Shown here: in pieces, positions 17,862 through 26,536 of the stretch
Numbering within the stretch: position 1 is the first letter of the stretch
How the letters are laid out: each line of letters starts with the position of its first letter
Notes under the pieces: model-generated
The model's database searches: none
Told to the model about the DNA's origin: nothing
Seen by the model: only the letters and a program-made list of their open reading frames with translations
Source: Kineosporia babensis
GTDB taxonomy: Bacteria > Actinomycetota > Actinomycetes > Actinomycetales > Kineosporiaceae
Length of the DNA stretch: 64,000 nucleotides
Direction of reading: 5' to 3'
Assembly (NCBI RefSeq): GCF_021129305.1
Contig: NZ_JAJOMB010000001.1
Coordinates: 62,001-126,000, forward strand
Made by a program: the position numbers and the translations under genes

Positions 17862-18761
17862 TCAGTAGGTGGTCGGCAGCCCGGTGTGCTGGCCGGCCGA
17901 CTGCGCCGGATCCACCGGTGCCATCCGGTACCCGATCCCCCGCACGGTCTTGATGATCGGCACCCCGGCCCCGGCCACGTCCGCCAGCTTGCGCCGCAGG
18001 TTACCGATGTGGACCTCGACCACGTGATGGTCCGACCACTGCCCGCCCCAGACGATGTTCAGCAGGGTCTCCCGGCGCCAGACTCGGCGCGGATTGCCGC
18101 TCATCGTGGCCAGCAGGTCAAATTCGATCTTCGTGAGCGGCAACTCGGTGCCCGCATACGTGGCGATCCGGCCCTCGACGTCGATCGTGAGCCGGCCGTG
18201 CCGCAGCACCCCGGGCTCCTCCGGCGCGGTCAGCCCCCAGGGCGGCGCGTCCGGAACCGTGGCACCGCCGGGCGTAGCGTAGGCATGACGGCCCTCCGGC
18301 CCGACCACCCCGGCCGAAGAAGCCGAGGAGGCATGGCGCCCGGGGTTCAGATAGCTGCGAGGCTCGGTCTGTTCGGGGCGCGAAACCCGGCGCGGGCGGC
18401 GGAACATCGCGGCCACACGGGCCTGCACCTCACGCGGGCTGAACGGCTTGGTCACGTAGTCGTCCGCGCCGGTGGCCAGGCCGACCAGCCGGTCCGCCTC
18501 GTCCGAGCTGGCAGTGATCATGATGATGTAGGCGTCGGTCAGCTCCCGGACCCGGCGGCACACCTCGACGCCGTCGAAACCGGGCAGCACCAGGTCGAGG
18601 GTCACCAGGTCCGGGTTGTGTTCCCGGACCAGAACCACCGCATCGTTCCCCGTCGTCGCCTCGAACACCGAGAACCCGGTCGCCTCCAGCACAGCGCGCA
18701 GGATCATCCGGATCTCGGGGTCGTCGTCCACGATGACAGCAGTTCTCACCCCCTGCACCAT
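17862..18761 (-). CDS. OmpR/PhoB-family response regulator
   Basis: About 299 aa. Receiver domain at residues ~6-120 with acidic triad AVIVDDDPE, phospho-acceptor in LVTLDLVLPGFDG, ITAS switch Thr/Ser and Lys in VTKPF. An extended, Ser/Gly/Pro-rich linker (~120-190) is longer than usual. The C-terminal winged helix (~190-285: LPLTKIEFDLLATM, VWRRETLLNIVW, VEVHIGNLRRKL, TVRGIGYR) is intact. ATG at 18761 lacks a good Shine-Dalgarno; GTG a few codons downstream is an alternative. No histidine kinase is adjacent, so this is an orphan regulator. Candidate target: the 11-bp direct repeat at 15728. Confidence 0.92.
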   Translation of the reverse strand: MVQGVRTAVIVDDDPEIRMILRAVLEATGFSVFEATTGNDAVVLVREHNPDLVTLDLVLPGFDGVEVCRRVRELTDAYIIMITASSDEADRLVGLATGADDYVTKPFSPREVQARVAAMFRRPRRVSRPEQTEPRSYLNPGRHASSASSAGVVGPEGRHAYATPGGATVPDAPPWGLTAPEEPGVLRHGRLTIDVEGRIATYAGTELPLTKIEFDLLATMSGNPRRVWRRETLLNIVWGGQWSDHHVVEVHIGNLRRKLADVAGAGVPIIKTVRGIGYRMAPVDPAQSAGQHTGLPTTY

Positions 18762-18827
18762 GCAGAGGTTCTCGTTAGGGGCACCCCGCCGGTACAGCAC
18801 CGATCAGCGAAAAGCCCCGAACGGACG

Positions 18828-19262
18828 TCACTCGGTGACAGAGCGTGAGAAGAACGAGCTGCGCACCATCTTCCGCAGCCGCAGCAGCTCCTCGGCCGGC
18901 ATCGACGGGTTCATCGGCAGCGGGTCGGGCATCCAGTCCAGCAGCAGCACATGCCCTTCCTCGTGCGGCTGCGGAATCTTGCTGACCGCGCAGACCCAGG
19001 CGATCACGTCGGCCGCCAGCTGGGCGTTACCGGCGCTGATCCCGATCGCCTCACCACTGCGGTGCAGCCCGAGCACGCAGCCCCGGGTCCCGCCCGGCTG
19101 ATGGTGCCCGGGCAGATGCAGGTAGGAGCGCAGCACGTCGGCCGCCTGCCCCTGGGCCCGCACCTGAGCCGCCTCCGGCCAGACCCGGGCCGCCAGGTCG
19201 GCCAGCAGATCGGCGTCGAACCGGAAGCGCCCGCCGTTGACCGCGAGCATCACCTCGATCAC
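18828..19262 (-). CDS. small cytosolic protein of unknown function
   Basis: 144 aa. The GTG start overlaps the stop of the large membrane protein (GTGA, 19259-19262), showing translational coupling. The sequence is soluble with VLRSYLHLPGHHQPGG, GCVLGLHRSGEAIGISAGNA and a C-terminal EELLRLRKMVRSSFFSR. No family recognised. Its function is presumably linked to its coupled membrane partner. Confidence 0.65.
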   Translation of the reverse strand: MIEVMLAVNGGRFRFDADLLADLAARVWPEAAQVRAQGQAADVLRSYLHLPGHHQPGGTRGCVLGLHRSGEAIGISAGNAQLAADVIAWVCAVSKIPQPHEEGHVLLLDWMPDPLPMNPSMPAEELLRLRKMVRSSFFSRSVTE

Positions 19263-21643
19263 GGCTGCACCACCACGATGCCGGGGATCGCCAGCCGGTC
19301 CATCCGGACCTGCACCGCCTCGGCCACCCGCTGATCGTTCACCACGACCTCCACCGCCCGGAACGGATTGCCCGGATAGTTCACCACCGTGGTGAATTCC
19401 AGCAGCCGCCGGTCCAGCTCGAGGTCGGCGCGGTGCCGCACCACCTCGGGCAGGCTCTCGGACACCTGCCAGGAGGACCCGCCGGAGTACCAGAGCCCGA
19501 TCACGCACAGGCCGTAGGTCAGCGAGCGCTCGGTGCTGCCGGACGACCAGATCTCCGGCCGGTTGCCCACCATCCGCTCGAACCGGCCCAGGTGCCGGAC
19601 CCGCCACTGCTCGCCCACGCCCTCCGGTTCGGGCTCGAACCGCTCCAGGCCGTCCAGATGCTCGGCGAACTCCCGCTCGGCGTCCAGGCTCAACGGCGAA
19701 AGCAGCCGCCCGTCAGCCAGCTTCAGCGCCGGCAGCTCCTCATCGGTGCGACGCCTGCGCACCGGCACCACCGGCGGCAGCTCTTCCTCTTCGGCGGGCG
19801 GCGCCGCCCCGGCCCGGATCTGCCGACGCCGCCGCTCGATGAAGGTCGGCGGGTCGGACCGGAAATCTCCTACCGCAGCCCGGATCGCGGTACCGGAGGG
19901 ATGAGTCTCGGCCCGGCTGGGCAGGGTTCCGGCGATCAGGCAGAACAGGTCCACCAGGGCGGCAGAAACGCTGGTCCCCCGCAGATATTCACCGATCGAG
20001 GAGCGCCCGGACGGTACCGGCCGCCGGGTCAGGAACGTGTCCCGCCCGCCGAAGGCCGACCAGTCCGCCACCCCGGCCAGGAACAGCAGCACGGCCAGAA
20101 CCTGAACTACCCAGACTCCGCCGGCGAAAGCCGATTCCTGCCACCAGGTGACGAACTCGGCCACCGCCTCGCCGGGCCAGGCCGCCGCGGCCAGCGACTC
20201 ACCGGCGGCCGAGACCCTGGGCAGCTGCCCGGCCCACCAGGGGCCCAGTCCAAGCGCCGCACCGAGCAGCACCAGCACCCCGGAGAAGCCGAAGAGCCGG
20301 TTACGCCACAACGACCACCGATTGTCCGGATCGGCCGCCAGCGAGATCGCCTCGGCCCGGATGTAGCGCACCATCACCCCGGCCGCCCGGCCCCGGCTGA
20401 TCGCCGTCCACCGCACCGCCCCCGAACCCCGGCCACTGCGCCGGACCGCGGCGAACACCACGCCCAGATCGCGCCCGGCGAAGGCGAACACCGAGCAGAT
20501 CGTGGCCACCACCCAGACCATCGCCGCCACCAGCCGCGAGGAACTGGTGCCGGCCCAGCGCGTGGCCTTACCGGCCCAGGCGTCTGCGGCCTTGACCGGG
20601 TGGAAGGGGTAGGGCACCGGATCCGGCTCCACTTCGGCCGCATTCCGCAACCGCCCCGCGTCCACCATCAACCCCAGCGCCAGCATCGCGACCAGCAGCC
20701 AGCCGAGCGCCACCCCGCCACCGGTCAGCCAGTAGCCCAACTCCAGCACGTCCGGCGCCGGATACAGCGCGTCGTCCATCAGCCGGTCCAGGTTGGCCAT
20801 CGCCTGCGCACTCACCGCCAGCCACCACAGCAGGACCGGCCAGGCCAGCGCCAGAGCCAGCCAGACCACCCGCCCGGGCAGCGACAGCGCCGTCTTACCG
20901 GCGTGCCGCCGCGCCGCCACCGCGAAGCCCAGCCCGGCCGCGACCAGTCCGGTGAGCACATGCTGCCCCACCAGGCCCGGCTGCGGCCCGGCGAACAGGC
21001 TCACCGACAGCCCACCCACGCCCTCGGGCTGGATCAGCGCGGTGGTGAGCTGGAATCCGGCCCCGACCACCACCCCGGCCAGCAGCCAGTCGGTGAACGA
21101 CAGCCGCCGGGCCCGCGAGGGCAGCGCCAGGGGGATCAGCGCCAGCGGCACCAGCAGCAGCGACTGCTGGAACATCGCGGTCAGCACCGTGGCCTCGGGC
21201 AGCGTGGCCACCCCGGTCACCCGGTCCGGGTCGAGCGCCACCGCCAGGCCCCAGGCCCCCACCGCCACCAGCAGCGCCCAGGGCACCGACAGCAGCAGCA
21301 GACCGACCACCGAGGACCAGGACAGCGTCTTGGTCCGGGCCGCGACGAACCAGAACAGCACCAAGTACGCGGTCAGCAGGACCGCGGCCGAACTCTGCCG
21401 CAACTCCCAGAAGACCAGCCCGCAGGTGATCAGCAACAGCGGCAGCGCGACCCACCCCAGAACCGCACGCACCGTGTCCGCCCGCCGCCGTTCCAGCGTC
21501 CCGGTTCGGGGCGGATGCGGTGTGCGGGGCTTGCGGGACGAGCTGCGCGGCGGTCTGACGACTCTTACCGGGCGCGCGTCAGTAGTGACCGGAGCCGCCG
21601 GGACCCCCGCCAAAACCCCAGGTGGACGACGCATGTTGCCCAT
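19259..21643 (-). CDS. large multi-pass membrane protein of unknown function
   Basis: About 794 aa from ATG at 21643 (GAGGAG 12 nt upstream); a GTG at 21709 would add 22 residues. After a basic Pro/Arg-rich head, ~10-12 hydrophobic helices run from about residue 60 to 520. Some spacing recalls PrsW-like or ABC-2-like membrane cores, but no catalytic motif is convincing. The C-terminal ~270 residues are soluble: a charged linker (EEEELPPVVPVRRRR) then a globular domain ending VVVQP. It is co-translated with the small gene at 18828. Function unknown; it may scaffold or regulate an envelope process. Confidence 0.7.
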   Translation of the reverse strand: MGNMRRPPGVLAGVPAAPVTTDARPVRVVRPPRSSSRKPRTPHPPRTGTLERRRADTVRAVLGWVALPLLLITCGLVFWELRQSSAAVLLTAYLVLFWFVAARTKTLSWSSVVGLLLLSVPWALLVAVGAWGLAVALDPDRVTGVATLPEATVLTAMFQQSLLLVPLALIPLALPSRARRLSFTDWLLAGVVVGAGFQLTTALIQPEGVGGLSVSLFAGPQPGLVGQHVLTGLVAAGLGFAVAARRHAGKTALSLPGRVVWLALALAWPVLLWWLAVSAQAMANLDRLMDDALYPAPDVLELGYWLTGGGVALGWLLVAMLALGLMVDAGRLRNAAEVEPDPVPYPFHPVKAADAWAGKATRWAGTSSSRLVAAMVWVVATICSVFAFAGRDLGVVFAAVRRSGRGSGAVRWTAISRGRAAGVMVRYIRAEAISLAADPDNRWSLWRNRLFGFSGVLVLLGAALGLGPWWAGQLPRVSAAGESLAAAAWPGEAVAEFVTWWQESAFAGGVWVVQVLAVLLFLAGVADWSAFGGRDTFLTRRPVPSGRSSIGEYLRGTSVSAALVDLFCLIAGTLPSRAETHPSGTAIRAAVGDFRSDPPTFIERRRRQIRAGAAPPAEEEELPPVVPVRRRRTDEELPALKLADGRLLSPLSLDAEREFAEHLDGLERFEPEPEGVGEQWRVRHLGRFERMVGNRPEIWSSGSTERSLTYGLCVIGLWYSGGSSWQVSESLPEVVRHRADLELDRRLLEFTTVVNYPGNPFRAVEVVVNDQRVAEAVQVRMDRLAIPGIVVVQP

Positions 21644-21802
21644 GGCGCGATAACGCTCCTCTTCCGAACGGCCCACCGTTTCGATGCTGGTGTCACCCGG
21701 TGGAAGCACGATTCTGGCGTATCGGTCTGGGCCGTGGCCATTGCGTCACTCAGCGCAGTCGCAGAAGTACCGTCCCAGGGGGTACCCCGAGTTCCTTGAT
21801 CG

Positions 21803-21856
21803 CCACCCTGGGGTGGGCCCGGGGATCGCCGCGTCAACCCTGGGGTCCGACCCTGA
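21803..21856 (+). promoter_or_regulatory. ACCCTGGGGT operator-like cluster upstream of the ECF sigma gene
   Basis: Near-palindrome CCACCCTGGGGTGG (21803-21816) and AACCCTGGGGTCCGACCC (21836-21853), the latter containing the inverted repeat GGGT-N3-ACCC. The same GGGTCC(A/G)ACCCTGA block recurs at 25674-25687 in the promoter of the LAL regulator and DyP locus. A common regulator is likely; see the findings. Confidence 0.55.
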
Positions 21857-21923
21857 TCCGCCCCGCTCCCGGCGTCTCTAACTTTTGAGGTGTTCTTCCA
21901 CGAACTACCGGAGGCAAGTAGCC

Positions 21924-22553
21924 ATGACCGTTCTCGACGTGATCGAAGAGACCGACCGGACGCCGCGCAATCGGCCGGCCGACGCGGACATCAGCGTCGC
22001 TGACCTGGTTCTGGCTGCCCGCCGCGGTGACCGCCGCGCCTACGAACTGCTGGTGGAACGCCACCAGCGTCAGGTGTGGGCCGCCGTCCGGGGCTTCCGG
22101 CTCAGTGAGGCCGACGCCGGCGACGCGGTGCAGATGACCTGGCTGCGCCTGGTCGAGAACCTGCACCGGCTGAACGACCCGGAGCGGGTGGGGGCCTGGC
22201 TGACCACCACCGCCAAGCGAGAGTGCCTGCGGCTGATCCGCCGCCGCGGCCGCGAGGTCGGTACCCCCGACGAGTTCTTCGCGGCGGTGCCGGACGAGTC
22301 CAACCCCACACCGGAGAAGCAGGTCACCGACGACGCCATGGACCAGGTGCTGTGGGGCTTCGTCGACGAACTGCCCACTCGCGGCGCCCACCTGCTGCGC
22401 GCGGTCACCGGCTCGGACCGGCCCGCCTACGCCGAGATCTCGAAGCAGACCGGGATGGCGGTCGGCAGCATCGGCCCGACCCGCGGTCGTTACCTGACCC
22501 GGCTGCGCAAGCGGATCGAGGAGTCCGGCCTGGACGCCTACGCGTGGCGCTGA
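21924..22553 (+). CDS. ECF-type RNA polymerase sigma factor
   Basis: 209 aa, start ATG at 21924 nine bases after GGAGG. Region 2 spans ~residues 25-90 (GDRRAYELLVERHQRQVWAA, DAGDAVQMTWLRLVENLH, RVGAWLTTTAKRECLRLIRR). Region 4 spans ~135-190 and is atypical (YAEISKQTGMAVGSIGPTRGRYLTRLRKRIE), as in the sigma-70 family proteins of actinobacteria that follow signals through other regulators. No anti-sigma gene is adjacent. A strong terminator follows. Confidence 0.9.
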   Translation: MTVLDVIEETDRTPRNRPADADISVADLVLAARRGDRRAYELLVERHQRQVWAAVRGFRLSEADAGDAVQMTWLRLVENLHRLNDPERVGAWLTTTAKRECLRLIRRRGREVGTPDEFFAAVPDESNPTPEKQVTDDAMDQVLWGFVDELPTRGAHLLRAVTGSDRPAYAEISKQTGMAVGSIGPTRGRYLTRLRKRIEESGLDAYAWR

Positions 22554-22646
22554 GGTACTTCGCAGAATTCACAGAGCAGCTGCTGGGGTGGGCAGCGCCT
22601 AGGTGCGGTCGGTCTGGAGGGTCCGGCCTGCACCAGCTGGGGGAAA

Positions 22647-22701
22647 GAGGGGCGGCGACGAGGATCAGGGGCCTCGTTGCCGCCCCTCGCTTTTGTGTTT
22701 G
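22647..22701 (+). terminator. intrinsic terminator after the ECF sigma gene
   Basis: 17-bp arms (22647-22663 and 22672-22688, one mismatch) with an 8-nt loop, followed by GCTTTTGTGTTTG. It can stop transcription of the sigma gene and, to a lesser degree, the converging LAL gene. Confidence 0.85.
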
Positions 22702-22815
22702 TCTTCAAACCCAATGAAAGACTGGGGGCACCTCCCGGCCCTCCAGGGCTGGGGGATTGTGGGCGCCGACAGCGCTCGGCTCACCACCGTCCTTTGGTTG
22801 GGTTTCAGGGCCCCT

Positions 22816-25590
22816 CTAGCTGGGCGCCTCGGCCAGTACCGACAGATCGTTGCGCGAGCGCAGACCGGTCTTGCGATAGACGTTGCTGAGGTGGTACTCG
22901 ATCGTCTTCTGGCTCAGGAACAGCTGCGCGGCCGCCTCGGAGTTGCTCGCACCGCGCGCCACCACCAGCGCCACCTGAAGCTCCTGCGGAGTCAGATCGG
23001 CGGCCGGGCCGGTACCCCGGTCCAGCGTCTCGCCGGTGGCCTTGAGCTCGTTACGGGCCCGCTGGGCCCAGCTCGGCGCATCCAGTTGCTCGAAGATCTC
23101 CAGCGCCCGCCGCAGATGGGTACGTGACTCGGCGCGCTGGCGGCCCCGGCGCAACCGTTCCCCGAAATACAGCAGGGTGCGCGCCCGCTCGAACGGCATC
23201 GGCAGCCGGTCGTGGGCGTCCAGCGCCTGACCGAACGCCGCCGCGATCGCGCTCTTTCCGGTGGCCAGCAGACCCCGGCAGCGCCAAGTACGAGCGATCA
23301 GCAGGTCCGAGCGCACCCCCTCGGGTGCCTCGTCCACCGCGATCTCCTCCAGCAGCCGCTGCGCGTCCTCCCCCCGCCCGGCCCGGGCGTAGGCCTCGAC
23401 CAGGTCGAACGCCCACGGCACGATGCTCTGGTCGCGGGTGTGGATCGCCACCGGCAGCTGGCCGGTCTGCTCCAGCCGGGCGATCGCCTCGTCCAGGTCT
23501 CCTTCGCCGAGCGCCAGCAGCCCCTGGGTGTGGGTGGTCTGCAGCTTCAGCCCGGGCGCCTCGAACCGGGTGGTGACCTCGTCGATCACCTCGATCAGGC
23601 GCAGCGCCTCGGCGGCCCGGCCGCGCACGGCGTGGTTACGGGCCCTGAAGTACAGGCCGTACACGTTGGGCTGGCGGGTCTCCTTGGCCAGCTCCACGCT
23701 CTCGTCGGCGTAGGCCTGGGCCTGCCGCCAGCGCCCGGTCCGGAAGGCCAGCTCGGCGCCGACGGTGAGGCACTGCGGCAGGATGCCCAGCGCCCCGTTG
23801 GCCCGGGCCTCGCTGATCACCGCGTCCAGCAGCTTCTCGGCGACCGGGTAGTCCTCCAGCCACATCGCGATGAAGGCGGCGTGCGCGAACTCCTGGGCCC
23901 GCGGCATCGGCGGGAACTCCAGCAGCACCGGCACCACCTCGGTGAGCAGCTGCTGCCCCTGGGCCCGGTGCCCGTTGATCACCAGGCCACCGCTGTAGGC
24001 CACCTGGGCCACCGGCCGGGCCACCCCCTCGGTGCCCTCGCTGAGCTCGAAGGCGCGCCGGGTGGCGGCCAGCAGCTCGACCGGCTCGCCGCGCATGAAG
24101 TGGGCGATCGCGGCGTCGGCGTACATCAGCGAGGCCCGCGCCGCGTCCACCTGCTCGACCTCGTCGGCGCCGTCGATCATCTCGGCCAGCGCATCCTTGG
24201 GCAGTTCCCGCCACATCCGCACGTACCCGCGCATGTGCCGGATCAGGCCGCGCAGCTTGGGATCGTCGGACAGCTCCAGCGCCTCGTCCAGCAGCGGGAT
24301 CATCTTCCCGGTGCGCCCGGCCACCTGCCAGCAGCGGGCCGCACGCAGCAGCAGAGCCGGCCGGGCCTGCGCCGAGCCGAACCGTGCAGCCTGCTCGAAA
24401 GCCCTTGCTGCCTCCAGGTTCCCGCCGCGGAAGCGGGCCCGGGTGCCGGCCTCGGCCAGAAGTTCGCTGACCCGGTCGTCGGGCGGCAGCACGGCCTGGG
24501 CCAGGTGCCAGGCCCGGGCATCGGCGGCGGCCTCGCCGGGCACCTGGGCCAGCGCCTCGGCCAGGGCGGAGTGCGCCGCCGTGCGCTCGTGCAGGGTGGA
24601 GGCGGAGTTGAGCACCGAGCGCATCAGCGGGTGCCGGAAGTCCACCTGCTCGTCATCGGCCAGCAGCAGCCCGGCGTCCTCGGCGGGCGCGAAATCGGCC
24701 AGTTCCAGGCCGATCACCCCGGCCGCGCGGCGCACCACGTCGGTCTGCCCGCCCCCGGCCGCGGCGACCAGAAGCATCGCCCGGCGGGTGCGCTCGGGCA
24801 TCTCCACCAGCCGCCCGGCCAGCGCCTGGGTGAGCCGGGAGGCCTGGCTGGGCACCAGCGGGGCGCCGGCGGCGCGCCGGCCCAGGGCGCTGCACAGTTC
24901 CTGGATGCCCAGCGGGTTGCCGGCGGTGTCCGAGTAGATCTGCTCGAACTGCTCGGCCGAGACCGCGGGGGTGAGCGAGCGGCACAACTCGCGCGAGTCG
25001 TCCGGCCCCAGGCCCTGGATCTCCAGCTGCTTCAGCCCGGCGTACTGCCGGTCCAGCCCGGCCGCCCGGTCCGGCTCGGTGCGGATCGCGATCAGCAGGC
25101 CGATCCCGTCGTTGGCCAGGCGCCGGGCGGCGAACAGCACGGCCTCGCGGGAGGAGACGTCCAGCCACTGCAGGTCGTCGATCACCACCAGTACCGGGGT
25201 GTCGGCGGCCGCAGCAGCCAGCACCCCGACCGTGGCGGCGCACACCGAGAACCGGTCGCCGGCCACCGGCGGGCCCAGCGACAGGGCGCTCTGCAAAGCG
25301 GCGGCCTGCGGCGGGGGCAGTTGCGGCAGCAGCGACAGCACCGGGCCGATCAGGTCGGCCAGACCGGCGAAGGGAATTTCAGACTCGGATTCGAAACCGC
25401 GCACCGAGAGGACACGCAGCGGCCCGGCACCGTCGGCCGCCGAGCCGGCCTGCGCAGTTGCGTAGGCCAGGAGGGTGCTCTTGCCGATGCCGGCTTCCCC
25501 GTGGATCACGAGGCTGCCCCCGCGGCCTTCGCGCACGCCAGAGAGCAGTTCGTCGATCACCACTCGTTCGGCGATCCGTCCGAATACCAT
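22816..25590 (-). CDS. LuxR-family regulator of the LAL (large ATP-binding) class
   Basis: 924 aa. Walker A GEAGIGKSTL at ~31-40 and Walker B-like VLVVIDDLQWLD near 155 define an AAA/STAND-type ATPase. A long helical TPR-like region (~350-830) follows, and a C-terminal LuxR helix-turn-helix (LTPQELQVALVVARG, AAAQLFLSQKTIEYHLSNVY, KTGLRSRNDL) closes the protein. This is the MalT/LAL layout: ligand- and ATP-dependent oligomerisation followed by binding to inverted GGGT/ACCC-type half sites. The start ATG has no Shine-Dalgarno. The divergent promoter region contains four AGGGT/ACCCT half-site groups, so autoregulation and control of the DyP locus are likely (inference). Confidence 0.92.
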   Translation of the reverse strand: MVFGRIAERVVIDELLSGVREGRGGSLVIHGEAGIGKSTLLAYATAQAGSAADGAGPLRVLSVRGFESESEIPFAGLADLIGPVLSLLPQLPPPQAAALQSALSLGPPVAGDRFSVCAATVGVLAAAAADTPVLVVIDDLQWLDVSSREAVLFAARRLANDGIGLLIAIRTEPDRAAGLDRQYAGLKQLEIQGLGPDDSRELCRSLTPAVSAEQFEQIYSDTAGNPLGIQELCSALGRRAAGAPLVPSQASRLTQALAGRLVEMPERTRRAMLLVAAAGGGQTDVVRRAAGVIGLELADFAPAEDAGLLLADDEQVDFRHPLMRSVLNSASTLHERTAAHSALAEALAQVPGEAAADARAWHLAQAVLPPDDRVSELLAEAGTRARFRGGNLEAARAFEQAARFGSAQARPALLLRAARCWQVAGRTGKMIPLLDEALELSDDPKLRGLIRHMRGYVRMWRELPKDALAEMIDGADEVEQVDAARASLMYADAAIAHFMRGEPVELLAATRRAFELSEGTEGVARPVAQVAYSGGLVINGHRAQGQQLLTEVVPVLLEFPPMPRAQEFAHAAFIAMWLEDYPVAEKLLDAVISEARANGALGILPQCLTVGAELAFRTGRWRQAQAYADESVELAKETRQPNVYGLYFRARNHAVRGRAAEALRLIEVIDEVTTRFEAPGLKLQTTHTQGLLALGEGDLDEAIARLEQTGQLPVAIHTRDQSIVPWAFDLVEAYARAGRGEDAQRLLEEIAVDEAPEGVRSDLLIARTWRCRGLLATGKSAIAAAFGQALDAHDRLPMPFERARTLLYFGERLRRGRQRAESRTHLRRALEIFEQLDAPSWAQRARNELKATGETLDRGTGPAADLTPQELQVALVVARGASNSEAAAQLFLSQKTIEYHLSNVYRKTGLRSRNDLSVLAEAPS

Positions 25591-25606
25591 TCGTCGAGTC
25601 TATGTG

Positions 25607-25685
25607 AGGGTTCAAGATGGTTTAGCACGATCTGAACCCTGGGTGTGCCTCATCGCGCAGATGCGAATACCCAGGGTCCAACCCT
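25607..25685. promoter_or_regulatory. cluster of AGGGT/ACCCT inverted repeats in the LAL/DyP divergent promoter
   Basis: AGGGTTCA (25607-25614) pairs with TGAACCCT (25633-25640) as a perfect 8-bp inverted repeat. ACCCTGGGT (25636-25644) is mirrored by ACCCAGGGT (25669-25677). AGGGTCCAACCCT (25673-25685) is a compact palindrome. The arms recur at 21803-21856 before the ECF sigma gene. Likely binding array for the LAL-type regulator encoded next to it. Confidence 0.6.
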
Positions 25686-25846
25686 GAAGCGGAGCGTTGG
25701 GCTACCGCCTAGCGTCGGGGGGTCAGCCCTTTCGGCGCCGGTCATCGGTATTGCGTTCGGTAATGACCCGGACACTCTACGGCTAGCCCACCGCTCAGGA
25801 CGACAGCATTCCGGAATTCATTTTCTTCCCACGGAGGGGGCGAGCC

Positions 25847-26521
25847 ATGCGGACGCAACACCACAGCGGCCCAGTGGCACCGGTCGGGCGACTGGAACGC
25901 CTGACCGGCGGTACCGGACCCGGGGCACAGCCCCGGAACCCGCTGGAAAACCAGCCGGACACGCAGCTCGACATCGTCTCGGCGAACCGTTCCGGCAAGG
26001 TCACCGGCCTGACCACGTTCACCCCGCTGCCCCGGCGCTGGTCGCCGTTGGTGCGCAGCGTCCTGCGGGTGAAGTCCTGGTTCGGCCCGGACAAGACTCT
26101 TCGACGCTTGTCTTTCATCCATGTCGCCTACTGGGCCATGGTCGACACCTTTCCCGGGCAGACCCGGCGGCAGCGCTACAGCTATCTCTTGTTCGTCAGC
26201 AATTTCAATGGTTCCTGGCTCGACTACATCGATGTGTTCTCCCGCACGGTGCCGCACAAGATGGCACTGCTGTGGGGATCGTCGTTCGGTTTCCCGGGCG
26301 CCATGCCGCCCCGGCCGTTCACCGATTACATCCGGGGTAACGACTGGGAACTGTCGCATTACTTCTCCGCCTACCCCGGGGCCACCGCCACCGAGCTCGC
26401 CTCCGCGCTGCGGGTGCGCGAGCGCTTCGCGGCCGAGCTGGCCCGCCCGGAAGAGCTCGACGACGTCCATCTGGTGCGGGCCTGGAACGCGCTGCTCGCC
26501 GACACCCAGCGCGACCTGTAG
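25847..26521 (+). CDS. unknown protein sharing a domain with the N-terminus of the next (DyP) protein
   Basis: 224 aa, ATG at 25847 after GGAGG. No named family recognised. The segment RLSFIHVAYWA / YSYLLFVSNFNG / MALLWGSSFGFPG / YFSAYPGATATELASALRVR matches, in order and spacing, FARLTVMAS / VSFLLFTASYDG / DLIWGQCEGYPG / YVFSASDSEPTVEEVRGAL in the N-terminal domain of the peroxidase encoded 15 bp downstream. Both seem to be versions of one ~150-residue alpha/beta domain. No signal peptide or membrane helix. Probably forms a complex with, or feeds, the DyP enzyme (inference). Confidence 0.75.
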   Translation: MRTQHHSGPVAPVGRLERLTGGTGPGAQPRNPLENQPDTQLDIVSANRSGKVTGLTTFTPLPRRWSPLVRSVLRVKSWFGPDKTLRRLSFIHVAYWAMVDTFPGQTRRQRYSYLLFVSNFNGSWLDYIDVFSRTVPHKMALLWGSSFGFPGAMPPRPFTDYIRGNDWELSHYFSAYPGATATELASALRVRERFAAELARPEELDDVHLVRAWNALLADTQRDL

Positions 26522-26536
26522 AAGGAGCAGCCCGCG

